A stretch of DNA of 64,000 bases from Bhargavaea cecembensis (lineage in GTDB: Bacteria > Bacillota > Bacilli > Bacillales_A > Planococcaceae). Location of the stretch: assembly GCF_001619585.1 (NCBI RefSeq), contig NZ_LQNT01000010.1, positions 169,922 through 233,921 of the forward strand, in the 5' to 3' direction. Below, piece after piece: positions 8,290 through 17,151 of the stretch; positions within the stretch are counted from its first letter, which is position 1; every line of letters begins with the position of its first letter. Made by a program: the position numbers and the translations under genes. The notes under the pieces are model-generated. The model was not told the origin of the DNA and did not search any database. It saw nothing but the letters and a program-made list of their open reading frames with translations.

Positions 8290-8317
8290 ATCATAACACG
8301 CTAAAACTCGATGTCAA
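8290..8317 (-). promoter_or_regulatory. Sigma-A-type promoter of the T-box operon
   Basis: On the minus strand TTGACA (8312-8317) and TATGAT (8290-8295) are 16 bases apart, placing the start just before the T-box leader. Confidence 0.8.
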
Positions 8318-8568
8318 CCCATCATTCGTCTTTGGGATCGAAACTTTTGGTTGATGCCCTATATGAAAAGGTTTTCATCGGAATAAGCACGAATTAAATC
8401 ATTTCACTACTCGAATGTTCGTGTTTTTGGGTTTTGAAAATAAATTCCTCCAGCTTGCTCTATACGGACGAAAGCAACCGGACCGCCAAATCCGTTGGCT
8501 TGAATCCCGGCGAAGCGGGAATACCAAGAAAGATAAGAGGATTTTACAGGCGAAAGGAGTTTACTGCG

Positions 8569-9183
8569 TTGGAAAATGTCATGATCGGTTATTTCAGCGA
8601 AGAGCAGGCAGCGCTTGATGCGCTGGCGGATTTGGAAAGTTTGCAAAAAGCGGGCGGCGAGACGCAGATTGCACAGGTCGGCATCTTCAAGAAAGACCAG
8701 GGGATGATCAGCCTGCGCCGTTCCTTCGGTTCGGGAGCGGAGGCCGATGAGTCGATCATCGGCGGCATCATCGGAGGAATCACAGGTGTCATTGCGGGAC
8801 CTGTCGGGACGCTGCTCAGTGTGGGTGTCGGCGGTTCTGTCGGCTCGGAGGAAAACGCACCGCATATGATGCCGGATGCCAACCTTTTCTGGTCCATGAC
8901 TTTGCGGATGAAGGACGAGCATATCGCCATCGTCGCGGTTGTGCAGGAATTGGATCAGTCGCCGCTGGATCAGCTGTTCGGAGGTTACACTGCTGTCACC
9001 GAACGCTTCGGGGCTGCGGAGGTCCAGGAAGAGATCGAGCATGCCCGAAACCTTCAGGACCGGCTTGAGAAAACGGTCCGTGATGAATTGACGGCAGAAC
9101 GTTCTGCGCAGCGCGACAAAAGGGTTCAGGATCTGAAAGTGACTGTGAAATCCGATTTTGCGAACATGATGGCTGAACAGTGA
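8569..9183 (+). CDS. Glycine-zipper protein of unknown function
   Basis: A 204-residue protein beginning at TTG 8569 with AAAGGAG nine bases upstream. The N-terminus (VMIGYFSEEQAALDALADLE) looks like a small ferredoxin-like sensor fold. The middle has a Gly-rich amphipathic segment (IIGGIIGGITGVIAGPVGT), a glycine zipper typical of DUF1269-type proteins that associate with membranes. The C-terminal third is a charged helix rich in Glu, Arg and Lys. I do not recognise a function. It lies just upstream of the RsbR-like gene but is separated from it by a terminator. Confidence 0.75.
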   Translation: MENVMIGYFSEEQAALDALADLESLQKAGGETQIAQVGIFKKDQGMISLRRSFGSGAEADESIIGGIIGGITGVIAGPVGTLLSVGVGGSVGSEENAPHMMPDANLFWSMTLRMKDEHIAIVAVVQELDQSPLDQLFGGYTAVTERFGAAEVQEEIEHARNLQDRLEKTVRDELTAERSAQRDKRVQDLKVTVKSDFANMMAEQ

Positions 9184-9188
9184 GAGAG

Positions 9189-9220
9189 GCTCCGGATGTA
9201 TTCCGGAGCTTTTCTGTTTT
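9189..9220 (+). terminator. Terminator after the glycine-zipper gene
   Basis: An 8-bp stem GCTCCGGA / TCCGGAGC is followed by TTTTCTGTTTT. Confidence 0.85.
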
Positions 9221-9439
9221 GTCTGCAGATTGAAACCGGTGCCGGAATCTCCGGAAGCCCAGGTGATGGGGAATTTTGTGACTCTCTCTTCAGTAAAGAC
9301 TCTCGGTACAGAGCACTTTTCGACAAGCAATCACAAGATGGGAGGCTCCTCTCTCTGAAATAGTGGGGAACAATGGTAAACTGATGGAATAAGGAAGTAA
9401 GAGAGTCGCTGCGGAAGTACAGAAGGGGGAGATGCGCTG

Positions 9440-10288
9440 TTGAAGACGCTGAACGAGAGGCTGTATGACGATCTGTTGGAAAAAGCGGATGAGATGACCG
9501 ACGAGTGGTTGTCCGATCGGGTGGTCAAGAGGGGGTCCATCTACTCATCTGCGGCCGGTGATCAGACGGTCGAGATGCTCCGTGAACAGAATCGGCTGAC
9601 GATCCGTTCCATTTCAACCCGACTGTCCGGTCATAAAGGGCATTTTGAGGGGATGAAAGAGAAGTGGGCGGAATGGGTGGCGGAAAGCCGCATCCAAAGC
9701 AATACGCCCGTCCATGAAGTGTTTGATTCTGTCATGCGGTTCCGTACCGTCTTCTGGTCGTTTATCGAGCGTTTTATCCGCGCGAATAACGACGAGGTGC
9801 ATCGCACGGATGTCCTCCGGTGGGGAAGAGAGATGAATCACGCTTTTGATGACCTGTTCCATGAGTTCACCAGAACCTATCATGAAATGACGGAAGCACG
9901 CCTGACTGCCCAGCAGGCGCTGATTCAGGAGCTGGGAACACCTGTGATCAAGATCGACTGCGAGCGGGGCATTCTTCCGCTGATCGGTGACATCGACACC
10001 GACCGGGCCCGGATCCTGAAGACGGTCGTTCCGGAGCGGTGTGCACAACTCGACATCAACCACCTGTTTATCGATCTGTCCGGCGTCACCATCATCGACA
10101 CGATGGTTGCCCAGCAAATGTTCGAGCTCATCCAGATTCTCAGCTTGCTCGGCATCCGCTCCACCATGACCGGAATCCGGCCGGAGATCGCCCAGACTTC
10201 CGTCCACCTTGGGCTCGATTTTAGCCTGATCCGCACATATGGTTCGCTCCAGCAGGCGCTGGAAGAAACTCCGGTGCTGGAAAAATAA
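9440..10288 (+). CDS. RsbR-type stressosome sensor (globin-like N-terminus plus STAS)
   Basis: A 282-residue protein with an all-helical N-terminal half (about 1-150), as in the non-haem globin domains of RsbR paralogues, and a C-terminal STAS domain (about 165-275). The two RsbT-phosphorylated threonines of RsbRA (T171 and T205) have equivalents at Thr187 (DIDTDRA) and Thr221 (IDTMVAQQ), with the same 34-residue spacing; MTGIRPEIAQT is the family hallmark. It should be a stressosome shell component feeding sigma-B activation. Which signal it senses is unknown. It starts at TTG with a GGGGGAG ribosome binding site. No rsbS or rsbT lies beside it. Confidence 0.9.
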   Translation: MKTLNERLYDDLLEKADEMTDEWLSDRVVKRGSIYSSAAGDQTVEMLREQNRLTIRSISTRLSGHKGHFEGMKEKWAEWVAESRIQSNTPVHEVFDSVMRFRTVFWSFIERFIRANNDEVHRTDVLRWGREMNHAFDDLFHEFTRTYHEMTEARLTAQQALIQELGTPVIKIDCERGILPLIGDIDTDRARILKTVVPERCAQLDINHLFIDLSGVTIIDTMVAQQMFELIQILSLLGIRSTMTGIRPEIAQTSVHLGLDFSLIRTYGSLQQALEETPVLEK

Positions 10289-10296
10289 TCAGACAA

Positions 10297-10317
10297 GCCG
10301 CCTGCGGGCGGTTTTTT
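10297..10317 (+). terminator. Terminator after the rsbR-like gene
   Basis: Short GC-rich stem CCGCC / GGGCGG with a three-base loop and six T. Confidence 0.85.
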
Positions 10318-10419
10318 GGCCTGCTTTTGGTAATCCCTTCCGCAAGTATGACCCGTGCAGTTTTTGGGTAAAGAATATCCAGCATCATTCGCATCGCGAT
10401 CGGGTAGGGAGGAAATAGC

Positions 10420-11286
10420 ATGAAGACGAGAGGCAGGAGGCAAAGTTCAAATATTGAGGACCGCCGCGGACAGGGCAGAGCGGGCGGTTTCGGCGGGCCG
10501 ATTGCAATCGGCGGAGGAGGACTCGGAATTGTCGGGATCATCCTGTTCCTGTTGTTCGGTGGCGGCCTTGACGGTCTGTTTGGAATGGGCGGCCCGGATC
10601 AGGCCGGCCAGGAGGGCGGCACGGGTTATGTGGAGACGGCCGAGGAAGAGGAACTGGCAGATTTCGTGGGAGTCGTTCTTGCTGACACCGAAGAAATCTG
10701 GGGCGAAATTTTCGAGGAAAACGGCATGACCTATCAGGAGCCGACACTTGTCCTCTATACCGGCAGCGTCCAGTCAGCATGCGGCTTCAACAGTGCCGCG
10801 GTCGGCCCGTTTTATTGTCCTGGCGACCATAAGTTATATATCGACCTGAGCTTTTATAATGAATTGAAAAACAAATTTCATGCACCCGGAGACTTTGCGA
10901 TGGCGTATGTCGTTGCCCATGAAGTCGGCCACCATGTCCAGACGCTTCTCGGCGTCAATGAGGAAGTGAACCGGGTCCGCCAGCAGGTGAGTAAGGAAGA
11001 ATTCAACCGATATTCGGTCGCGATGGAGCTTCAGGCCGATTACCTGTCAGGTGTCTGGGCAAAGCATGCCCAGGAACGGGGCTACCTGGAGGAAGGCGAC
11101 TTCGAGGAAGCGATGAATGCGGCCAGCGCCATCGGGGATGATACGATCCAGCGCCGGTCCCGTGGGTATGTGGTCCCGGAAAGCTTCACCCACGGAACGT
11201 CCGAGCAGCGGATGGAATGGTTCAACCGCGGATTTGAATACGGTGACCTCGAGCACGGCGATACGTTTTCCGAACTTCTGCGATAA
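10420..11286 (+). CDS. YpfJ-family neutral zinc metallopeptidase-like membrane protein
   Basis: A 288-residue protein with a basic cytoplasmic tip (MKTRGRRQSS), a Gly-rich transmembrane segment (about 33-50), and an extracytoplasmic zincin domain. The HExxH motif HEVGHH is at residues 167-172, and the downstream ELQADYLSG supplies the third ligand region. CGFNSAAVGPFYCPGD is a conserved block with two cysteines that may pair outside the cell. Substrates are not known for this family. GGGAGG precedes the ATG. Confidence 0.88.
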   Translation: MKTRGRRQSSNIEDRRGQGRAGGFGGPIAIGGGGLGIVGIILFLLFGGGLDGLFGMGGPDQAGQEGGTGYVETAEEEELADFVGVVLADTEEIWGEIFEENGMTYQEPTLVLYTGSVQSACGFNSAAVGPFYCPGDHKLYIDLSFYNELKNKFHAPGDFAMAYVVAHEVGHHVQTLLGVNEEVNRVRQQVSKEEFNRYSVAMELQADYLSGVWAKHAQERGYLEEGDFEEAMNAASAIGDDTIQRRSRGYVVPESFTHGTSEQRMEWFNRGFEYGDLEHGDTFSELLR

Positions 11287-11290
11287 TCAC

Positions 11291-11324
11291 AAAAGACGCC
11301 CGGCCATGATGGCGGGCGTCTTTT
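11291..11324. terminator. Bidirectional terminator between convergent genes
   Basis: Stem AAAAGACGCCCG / CGGGCGTCTTTT serves both the YpfJ-like gene and the convergent peptide transporter. Confidence 0.9.
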
Positions 11325-11330
11325 CGTATG

Positions 11331-12815
11331 TTATTCTTTGATGAATTTGACGATCTTCGGTGCCGCGAGGAAGAGGATGATCCCGAGGACGATCGACAGT
11401 CCCCCGATGGTTCCGAAGTAAAGGTTTTCCGTTTCCGGTGTGTTCAGCTTGACGATCTGGGCGTTGATCGCCTGTGCCGCCGCGTTCGACAGGAACCAGA
11501 GGCTCATCGTCTGTGCAGAGAATGCGGCAGGCGCGAGGCGCGTGGTCGCGGCAAGGCCGACAGGCGACAGGCAAAGCTCACCGAGGACAACGAGGAAGTA
11601 GCTCAGGACAAGCCACATCGGGTTGACCAGGGCGCCTTCTCCGCCGAGCATGCCCGGAAGGAGGATGACGATGAACGACAGCCCTGCAAACAGGAGGCCG
11701 AACGAGAACTTTCGCGGAATCGACGGGTTCCGGTCTCCGAGGCGTGTCCACATCCAGGCAAACAATGGTGCCAGAATAATGATGAACAGCGGGTTCAGCG
11801 ACTGGAACCAGGCCGGCGAAATCTCAAAACCGAACGCGTTCAGATCGGTCCGCTTGTCCGCATAGCGAGCAAGGATCGTGGAACCTTGTTCGGCAATTGC
11901 CCAGAACATGACCGACGCGATGAACAGAGGGATATAGGCGATCAGCCGGGACTGTTCCGTAGGCGTGGTTTTCGGGCTGCGGTACATGACGATGAAATAA
12001 ACGGTCGGAATCAGGATGCCGAGCACACCGACAAGCGCGATGACCCCATTGATCGTGATCCAGCCCTGCGGAATCATCACTGCGAGAAGGGCTGCAATGA
12101 CAACCATGCCGATGATTGTGTATTTTGTCCAGTTTTTCTTTTCTTGAGCGGACAGCGGGTTTGGCACCTGCGTGCCGGCAAGACCCAGGTTCTTTTTCTT
12201 GGTGACGACGAAGGTCACGAGACCGACAAACATCCCGACTGCTGCGACAGCGAAGCCGAGGTGGAAACTTACGCCCATGAGAGAGCCGACGATCAGCGGT
12301 GCAATGAAACCGCCGAGGTTGATCCCCATGTAGAAGATGGAGAACCCGGCGTCGAGGCGGTGGTCGTCTTTAGGGTAGATCTCGCCGACTGCGCTCGAAA
12401 CGTTTGGCTTCAGAAGACCCGTACCGAGGACAATCAGCACCATCGAGACGAAGAACAGGGCGACATTACCCGGAATGGCCAGGGCGATATGACCGAGCAT
12501 AATGAGGATACCGCCGTAGAATACGGCTTTTGAAGTACCGAATACACGGTCGGCAAGCCAGCCGCCGATAATTCCGGACATGTAGACGAGCGAGCCGTAG
12601 ATCGACATGATCGAGAGGGCAAGCGGTTCGCTAAGGCCGAGGCCGCCCTCCGAAACTTCGTAATACATATAGAAGACGAGGATGGCCCTCATCCCGTAGT
12701 AGGAGAAACGTTCCCAGAATTCCGTGAAGAAGAGGGTGAACAGTCCTTTCGGATGTCCGAAGAACCCTTTCTGAGGAACACTCTCCACAATTTCACGGTG
12801 CGATAGACGCGACAT
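11331..12815 (-). CDS. POT-family proton-coupled di-/tripeptide transporter
   Basis: A 494-residue polytopic protein with about 14 hydrophobic segments. FTEFWERFSYYGMRA at residues about 30-44 is the ExxER(F)SYYG motif of the peptide transporter family, needed for proton coupling. GxFIAPL and the NPLF/AWMW segments also fit. It imports small peptides with protons across the cytoplasmic membrane, like DtpT or B. subtilis YclF. AAGGAGG precedes ATG. It is monocistronic, with an AT-rich upstream region of about 200 bases that holds no gene. Confidence 0.93.
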   Translation of the reverse strand: MSRLSHREIVESVPQKGFFGHPKGLFTLFFTEFWERFSYYGMRAILVFYMYYEVSEGGLGLSEPLALSIMSIYGSLVYMSGIIGGWLADRVFGTSKAVFYGGILIMLGHIALAIPGNVALFFVSMVLIVLGTGLLKPNVSSAVGEIYPKDDHRLDAGFSIFYMGINLGGFIAPLIVGSLMGVSFHLGFAVAAVGMFVGLVTFVVTKKKNLGLAGTQVPNPLSAQEKKNWTKYTIIGMVVIAALLAVMIPQGWITINGVIALVGVLGILIPTVYFIVMYRSPKTTPTEQSRLIAYIPLFIASVMFWAIAEQGSTILARYADKRTDLNAFGFEISPAWFQSLNPLFIIILAPLFAWMWTRLGDRNPSIPRKFSFGLLFAGLSFIVILLPGMLGGEGALVNPMWLVLSYFLVVLGELCLSPVGLAATTRLAPAAFSAQTMSLWFLSNAAAQAINAQIVKLNTPETENLYFGTIGGLSIVLGIILFLAAPKIVKFIKE

Positions 12816-13025
12816 ATTGTGCTACCTCCTTAATTGTAGACCATATTATACTACTCCTCGCATTTTTAATTGTCAAAAATAATTTTTGGAAGCAGAAACT
12901 CAAGGGTGAGTTGGTAGGTGAAAATCAAAACGTTATATTGGAATAATCGAACTATCATTGGAATTCAATCTATTTAACAATTAATGATGTTCAATTATCT
13001 ATTTCAAAATCCCGTTAAGGAAGAA

Positions 13026-13072
13026 ACAGCATCCCGGAAACACGCGATTGGCATGTTTCCGGGATGCTGTCT
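13026..13072 (-). terminator. Terminator of the M48-ankyrin gene
   Basis: A 16-bp stem ACAGCATCCCGGAAAC / GTTTCCGGGATGCTGT encloses 13 bases, 9 bases past the stop codon. Confidence 0.85.
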
Positions 13073-13080
13073 GTTTGTGA

Positions 13081-14367
13081 TTATTGAAGGATTTTCAGTT
13101 TCTGTTCGAATTCCTCCGGTGTCATGGCTTTGAGGGATTCGAGGGCACTTATGCCTTCCGCGCTTACGGCATACGGGTCTGCGCCGGCTTCATAGAGGAG
13201 GAGCGCGATGTCATAGTGGCCGAAATCAACCGCGGTGGTAAGGGCAGTGCCATGAATGTCGCTGGCATTCGGGTCGGCTCCTGCTTCAAGGAGGATGGCG
13301 GCTGCGGAAGCATTGCCATCGTAGGCGGCAAAATGGAGCGCAGTCGTCTCCTCTCCGTCGGTTTCCTCCAGATCCGCTCCGTCCTCAATCAGGCTCCTGA
13401 GCTGATCATCATCGGCCTCATAGACGGCATCCGAGAGGGGAGGAAATGCGGGTTCCTCGTAGAATTCTTCAGATTCTGCAATGGCCGGCATCAAATTGCC
13501 ATAGACCAGACCGCCTCCGGCAAACGAAACGATAACACCGACATAGGCGGCAGCCGCTATTGCAGTCAAGCCCGTGGCCCAGAGTGCAATCCGGCCGTTG
13601 TTCTGCCGGTAGTGGGGCGTGCCCTCAACCTGCATGAAATGGCCGACTGCCTGGACGCGTTTCGGCAAGTTCGGATGCGAAGAAAGAATCTCGCTGAGCC
13701 AGACGGCTCCATTGGATTCAGAATGGATCTGCTCAAGCCAGGCAGTTTCGTCGACTTCCCTGTAGACCCCTTTGCCGGCACCGAGCAACGTGAGTGCACG
13801 CTTTGCTGCAGCACCGTCTCCGGTGATGTAAGCCGCTTCCCGGTCACAGGAATACTCACAGGATCGGCTGTACGCCTGTGCAAGGAATGGAACGAAGCGG
13901 GCCGGCATGATGAGGAGGTTTTTCAGGATGTGACGCCTCCGGATATGGGCCAGCTCATGGGCGATGATGAAATCCAGTTCTTTCTCGCCTTTCTCGCGTG
14001 CCAGCTCGAACACTTCGGAGTACAGGACGATCATATTCCGTCCGAAAAAGCGGGTGGCAAAGGCATTGAGCGCTCCCTCGGACTGCACGATGAAAATGTC
14101 CGGCACGTTGCGGAGTCCCATTTTTGCTGACAGTTCCGCCGCACGCGCGTATACATCGGGAAACTGGCGCTCTGACAGACGGACGCCGTTGCCCCGGACC
14201 GACCCGAGCATGATGGCATTGGTGAACAGGACAAACGCAAACACGATGAGTGCGATGCCGATCCCGATGATGGATAGCGCTGCGACCAGGTAGATCAGGA
14301 CGCTGACGATCGCCGAGAGGATCAGGTAAACCGTTTCCCTCGGTGACGTGATGGTATTCAGATTCAT
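13081..14367 (-). CDS. M48-family membrane metalloprotease with C-terminal ankyrin repeats
   Basis: A 428-residue fusion. Two hydrophobic segments at about 12-35 and 36-55 precede an M48 (HtpX/Ste24-like) domain with HELAH at 137-141 and the third zinc ligand in YSCDREAAY. A third membrane span lies near 260-285. The last hundred residues hold two clear ankyrin repeats (TALHFAAYDGNASAAAILLE and a second copy around TTAVDFGHYDIALLLYEAGA). M48 enzymes clear misfolded membrane proteins; the ankyrin part probably selects a partner. The start was set at MNLNTITSPR because GGGGAG lies just upstream. Confidence 0.88.
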   Translation of the reverse strand: MNLNTITSPRETVYLILSAIVSVLIYLVAALSIIGIGIALIVFAFVLFTNAIMLGSVRGNGVRLSERQFPDVYARAAELSAKMGLRNVPDIFIVQSEGALNAFATRFFGRNMIVLYSEVFELAREKGEKELDFIIAHELAHIRRRHILKNLLIMPARFVPFLAQAYSRSCEYSCDREAAYITGDGAAAKRALTLLGAGKGVYREVDETAWLEQIHSESNGAVWLSEILSSHPNLPKRVQAVGHFMQVEGTPHYRQNNGRIALWATGLTAIAAAAYVGVIVSFAGGGLVYGNLMPAIAESEEFYEEPAFPPLSDAVYEADDDQLRSLIEDGADLEETDGEETTALHFAAYDGNASAAAILLEAGADPNASDIHGTALTTAVDFGHYDIALLLYEAGADPYAVSAEGISALESLKAMTPEEFEQKLKILQ

Positions 14368-14665
14368 GATGGCTCCCCTTTTAATAAATTGGCGGACGAG
14401 TATTTTTCTTCCAACCTGCTTCATTATAATCTAGCGTTCCGGTATAGAACCGTCAACAGTACGTTCGGATCAAGTCAGAGATTTGTGTTTCAAGGGGAAG
14501 AAATACAGGAAAGAGAACACACGGGAATCACCAATCCATTCCAATCATGACCCCTCGTAGGGCCGCGGCTTCCTTGACTTGACAGAGCAGCGTAAGATAG
14601 ACTGAATGTTGATTTGCGGATGCCGAAAAATGAAGGCACCGTACGAGAATGAAGGGGTTTAAACT

Positions 14666-15886
14666 ATGCCGAAAATGGATTTCTTGCCGGTTATTTTGGG
14701 ATCGGATGATAATGCGTATGGAATGGCGCGTGCCTTCCATGAGGAGTACGGCATCAAGAGCATCGTTGCGACAAAAGGGCATCTCCTATCCACGATGCAC
14801 AGTAAAATCGTAGAAAAGAAAATCTTTGAGAATTTCGACGATCCGAAGACTTTCGCAGATAGCTTGCTTTCATTAAAGGACGAGCTGAAACAGCGGGGGG
14901 AAAAGCTTTTGCTGATTGCCAGCAATGAGAACTATGTCGAACTGGCTGTCCGGGCACGGTCCGTCCTGGAGCCGCACTACATCCTGCCGTTCGTCAGTGA
15001 ACAGATGATGGACGATATCATCTTCAAGGAAAAGTTCTACTCGATGTGCGAGGAGTATGATCTGGATTATCCGGGTACGGTCATTTTCAAAAAAGGAATG
15101 GATCCGTACATGGAGCTGCCGTTCGACTTTCCGGCAGTCGTGAAGCCTTCGGACAGTATGCGCTACTTCAACGCACAGTTCGAAGGGAAGAAGAAGGCGT
15201 ATGTTGTCGACAGCCGTGAAGAGTTTGTCGACGCGATTACGAAGATTTACGGCTCCACATATGACGGGACCCTCATTATTCAGGACTATATCCCTGGTGA
15301 TGACACGACCATGTATGTATTGAACGCCTATTGCGACAGGAACGGCAAGGTCCGGATGATGTGTCTCGGCCATGTGCTACTCGAAGACCCGACGCCGATC
15401 CTGATCGGCAACTATGTGGCCATCGTCGGAGACAAAAATCAGGAACTGTATGATCAGTACAAGAGATTTCTCGAAGCGATCGGTTTCACGGGCTATGCGA
15501 ACATCGACCTGAAGTACGACCGGCGTGATGGTAAGTTCAAGATCTTCGAGCTGAACATCCGGCAGGGCCGAAGCAGCTTTTTCGTAACTGCGAACGGGTA
15601 TAACATGTCGAGATATCTTGTGGAGGACAGGGTCTACCACCGTGACAACCCGGTCGTCTATGGAGATAACGAAGTGCTCTGGCACGGTATTCCCCTTGAT
15701 ATCGTCGTGAAATACACGACTGATCCGGAGCTTACAGAACAGGTTCAGAGCCTGATCCGCGAAGGGAAGACCGCCTCGACGCTTTATTATGAAAAGGACC
15801 GGAGCTTTATCCGCCGGTTCAAGCTTCACTCATACTATAAGACTTACCATCAGCGGTTTGAAGAATACTTCAATCCGAGAGGGTGA
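14666..15886 (+). CDS. ATP-grasp carboxylate-amine ligase, D-aspartate-ligase-like
   Basis: A 406-residue ATP-grasp enzyme. An N-terminal Rossmann-like domain (VILGSDDNAYGMARAFHEEY) is followed by the ATP-grasp core, with the FPAVVKPSDS lysine strand, QDYIPGDDTTMYV, and the metal-binding FELNIRQGRSS. This resembles Asl-type D-aspartate ligases that attach D-Asp to the lysine side chain of the UDP-MurNAc peptide. The next gene is a FemX-type transferase and an aspartate racemase lies 4 kb downstream, which strengthens a cell-wall bridge role. The exact amino acid added is an inference. No terminal membrane span is seen, so it should act in the cytosol. Confidence 0.8.
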   Translation: MPKMDFLPVILGSDDNAYGMARAFHEEYGIKSIVATKGHLLSTMHSKIVEKKIFENFDDPKTFADSLLSLKDELKQRGEKLLLIASNENYVELAVRARSVLEPHYILPFVSEQMMDDIIFKEKFYSMCEEYDLDYPGTVIFKKGMDPYMELPFDFPAVVKPSDSMRYFNAQFEGKKKAYVVDSREEFVDAITKIYGSTYDGTLIIQDYIPGDDTTMYVLNAYCDRNGKVRMMCLGHVLLEDPTPILIGNYVAIVGDKNQELYDQYKRFLEAIGFTGYANIDLKYDRRDGKFKIFELNIRQGRSSFFVTANGYNMSRYLVEDRVYHRDNPVVYGDNEVLWHGIPLDIVVKYTTDPELTEQVQSLIREGKTASTLYYEKDRSFIRRFKLHSYYKTYHQRFEEYFNPRG

Positions 15887-15915
15887 TCCCGCCTTCCCAG
15901 GAGGCGGGATTTCTT
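15886..15915 (+). terminator. Weak hairpin between the ligase and femX-like genes
   Basis: Stem ATCCCGCCT / AGGCGGGAT is followed by TTCTT. The short T tract suggests partial termination (attenuation), not a full stop. Confidence 0.5.
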
Positions 15916-15942
15916 GCTGATGGACATGGAGGTTTACATAGG

Positions 15943-16983
15943 GTGCCAATCTTAGACCATAACAACAAAGAAATGACGGCCAGGTATGAGGAGTTCGTAA
16001 AGAAGTCTCCGTACCGAGCCATCACGCAGGACCTGCAATGGTCAAAAGTAAAGAACGACTGGGGCAATGAACAGGTATACGTAGAGCAGGATGGTGAGAT
16101 CGTAGCGGCGATGTCCATTCTCGTCAAGAAGGTTCCCGGCGGATTCTCACTCCTGTATGCACCCCGGGGCCCGGTATGCGACATCACCGACCGGGAACTC
16201 CTTTTCAGGCTGATGAAAGAAGTCGAGCCGCTCGTGAAGAAACATAAAGCGTTTGCTTTAAAGTTCGATCCGGAAGTGCGGTATTCCAGCTCGCTTGAAC
16301 AGCAGTTCACTTCGATGGGCTTCAAAGTCCATAACCGGGAAGAGGAGAAGGAGGCGCTCATCCAGCCCCGCCTCAACATGATCCTCTACTTCGAGGACCA
16401 TGACGAAGAATCGATCATGATGAAATTCTCCAAGAAATGCCGGAATATCATCCGCGGCGCAATCAAGAAGGGCGTCACTGTGAGTTACGGTGATAGCGAT
16501 GAGTACCTGAACGACTTCTACTCGATCTACAAGACGATGGCGGAGCGGAACGGAATCACGACGCGCTCGATCGATTACTTTAAGCGGATGCGCGAGGCGT
16601 TCGGGAAGAACTTCCGCATTTACATTGCTGAACATGAGGGTGATCAGCTCGCTGCCGGGCTGACGATTAATTACAGCGGCAAATTGTATTATCTGTATGC
16701 GGGAAGCACCAATGAGAAGCGCAACCTGAACCCGAACCATCTGATGAACTATGAGATGATCAAGTGGGGAATCTCAGAAGGAGCGGAACAGTACGACTTT
16801 GGAGGCGTGTTCGAGCTGAGTCCAAAAGACGGATTGTATCTGTTTAAGAAAAGCTTCTGTGATAAGGACGGGCATACTGAATACATTGGAGAAGTGGACA
16901 AAGTATACAACCCGCTGCTCTATACCATGTTCGTCAACGTTGTGCCGAAGCTGCAAAAACTGAAGAAGAAACTGCGTCGCTAA
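15943..16983 (+). CDS. FemX/FemAB-type peptidoglycan bridge aminoacyltransferase
   Basis: A 346-residue protein with two GNAT-like halves. The first spans about 10-150 (SPYRAITQDLQWSKVK; SLLYAPRGPV), the second about 170-330, with LAAGLTINYSGKLYYLYAGS and YDFGGV, which are FemX hallmarks. These enzymes transfer an amino acid from aminoacyl-tRNA to the pentapeptide lysine of a cell-wall precursor. The start is GTG 15943 with GGAGG ten bases before; any upstream reading would translate the hairpin. Pairing with an ATP-grasp ligase is unusual, since the two chemistries are normally alternative routes to a bridge. Confidence 0.87.
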   Translation: MPILDHNNKEMTARYEEFVKKSPYRAITQDLQWSKVKNDWGNEQVYVEQDGEIVAAMSILVKKVPGGFSLLYAPRGPVCDITDRELLFRLMKEVEPLVKKHKAFALKFDPEVRYSSSLEQQFTSMGFKVHNREEEKEALIQPRLNMILYFEDHDEESIMMKFSKKCRNIIRGAIKKGVTVSYGDSDEYLNDFYSIYKTMAERNGITTRSIDYFKRMREAFGKNFRIYIAEHEGDQLAAGLTINYSGKLYYLYAGSTNEKRNLNPNHLMNYEMIKWGISEGAEQYDFGGVFELSPKDGLYLFKKSFCDKDGHTEYIGEVDKVYNPLLYTMFVNVVPKLQKLKKKLRR

Positions 16984-16996
16984 AGCGCAGACATAA

Positions 16997-17045
16997 AACC
17001 GCCCCGCAGCCGGAGAGATCCCCGGCTGCGGGGCGGTTCGTTTTA
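16997..17045 (+). terminator. Terminator after the femX-like gene
   Basis: A 17-bp GC-rich stem from AACCGCCCCGCAGCCGG to its complement is followed by CGTTTT. Confidence 0.9.
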
Positions 17046-17151
17046 ATGGCGCCAGTCTGTTGCGGTCCGGCATATATGCCTACCGGTTATCGCAGAACCT
17101 TATATGGGTATAGTTCCTTCATAGGATTTAATGTCGGTAGGGGGAATGACG

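Noticed and set aside
8318..8568. Sigma-B promoter before the glycine-zipper gene
   Set aside because: GTTTTC and GGGTTT-like pieces occur but never at the 12-15 base spacing that sigma-B requires.
11328..12533. 401-codon open frame opposite the POT transporter
   Set aside because: It is a highly charged, low-sense translation opposite a certain gene and has no ribosome site.
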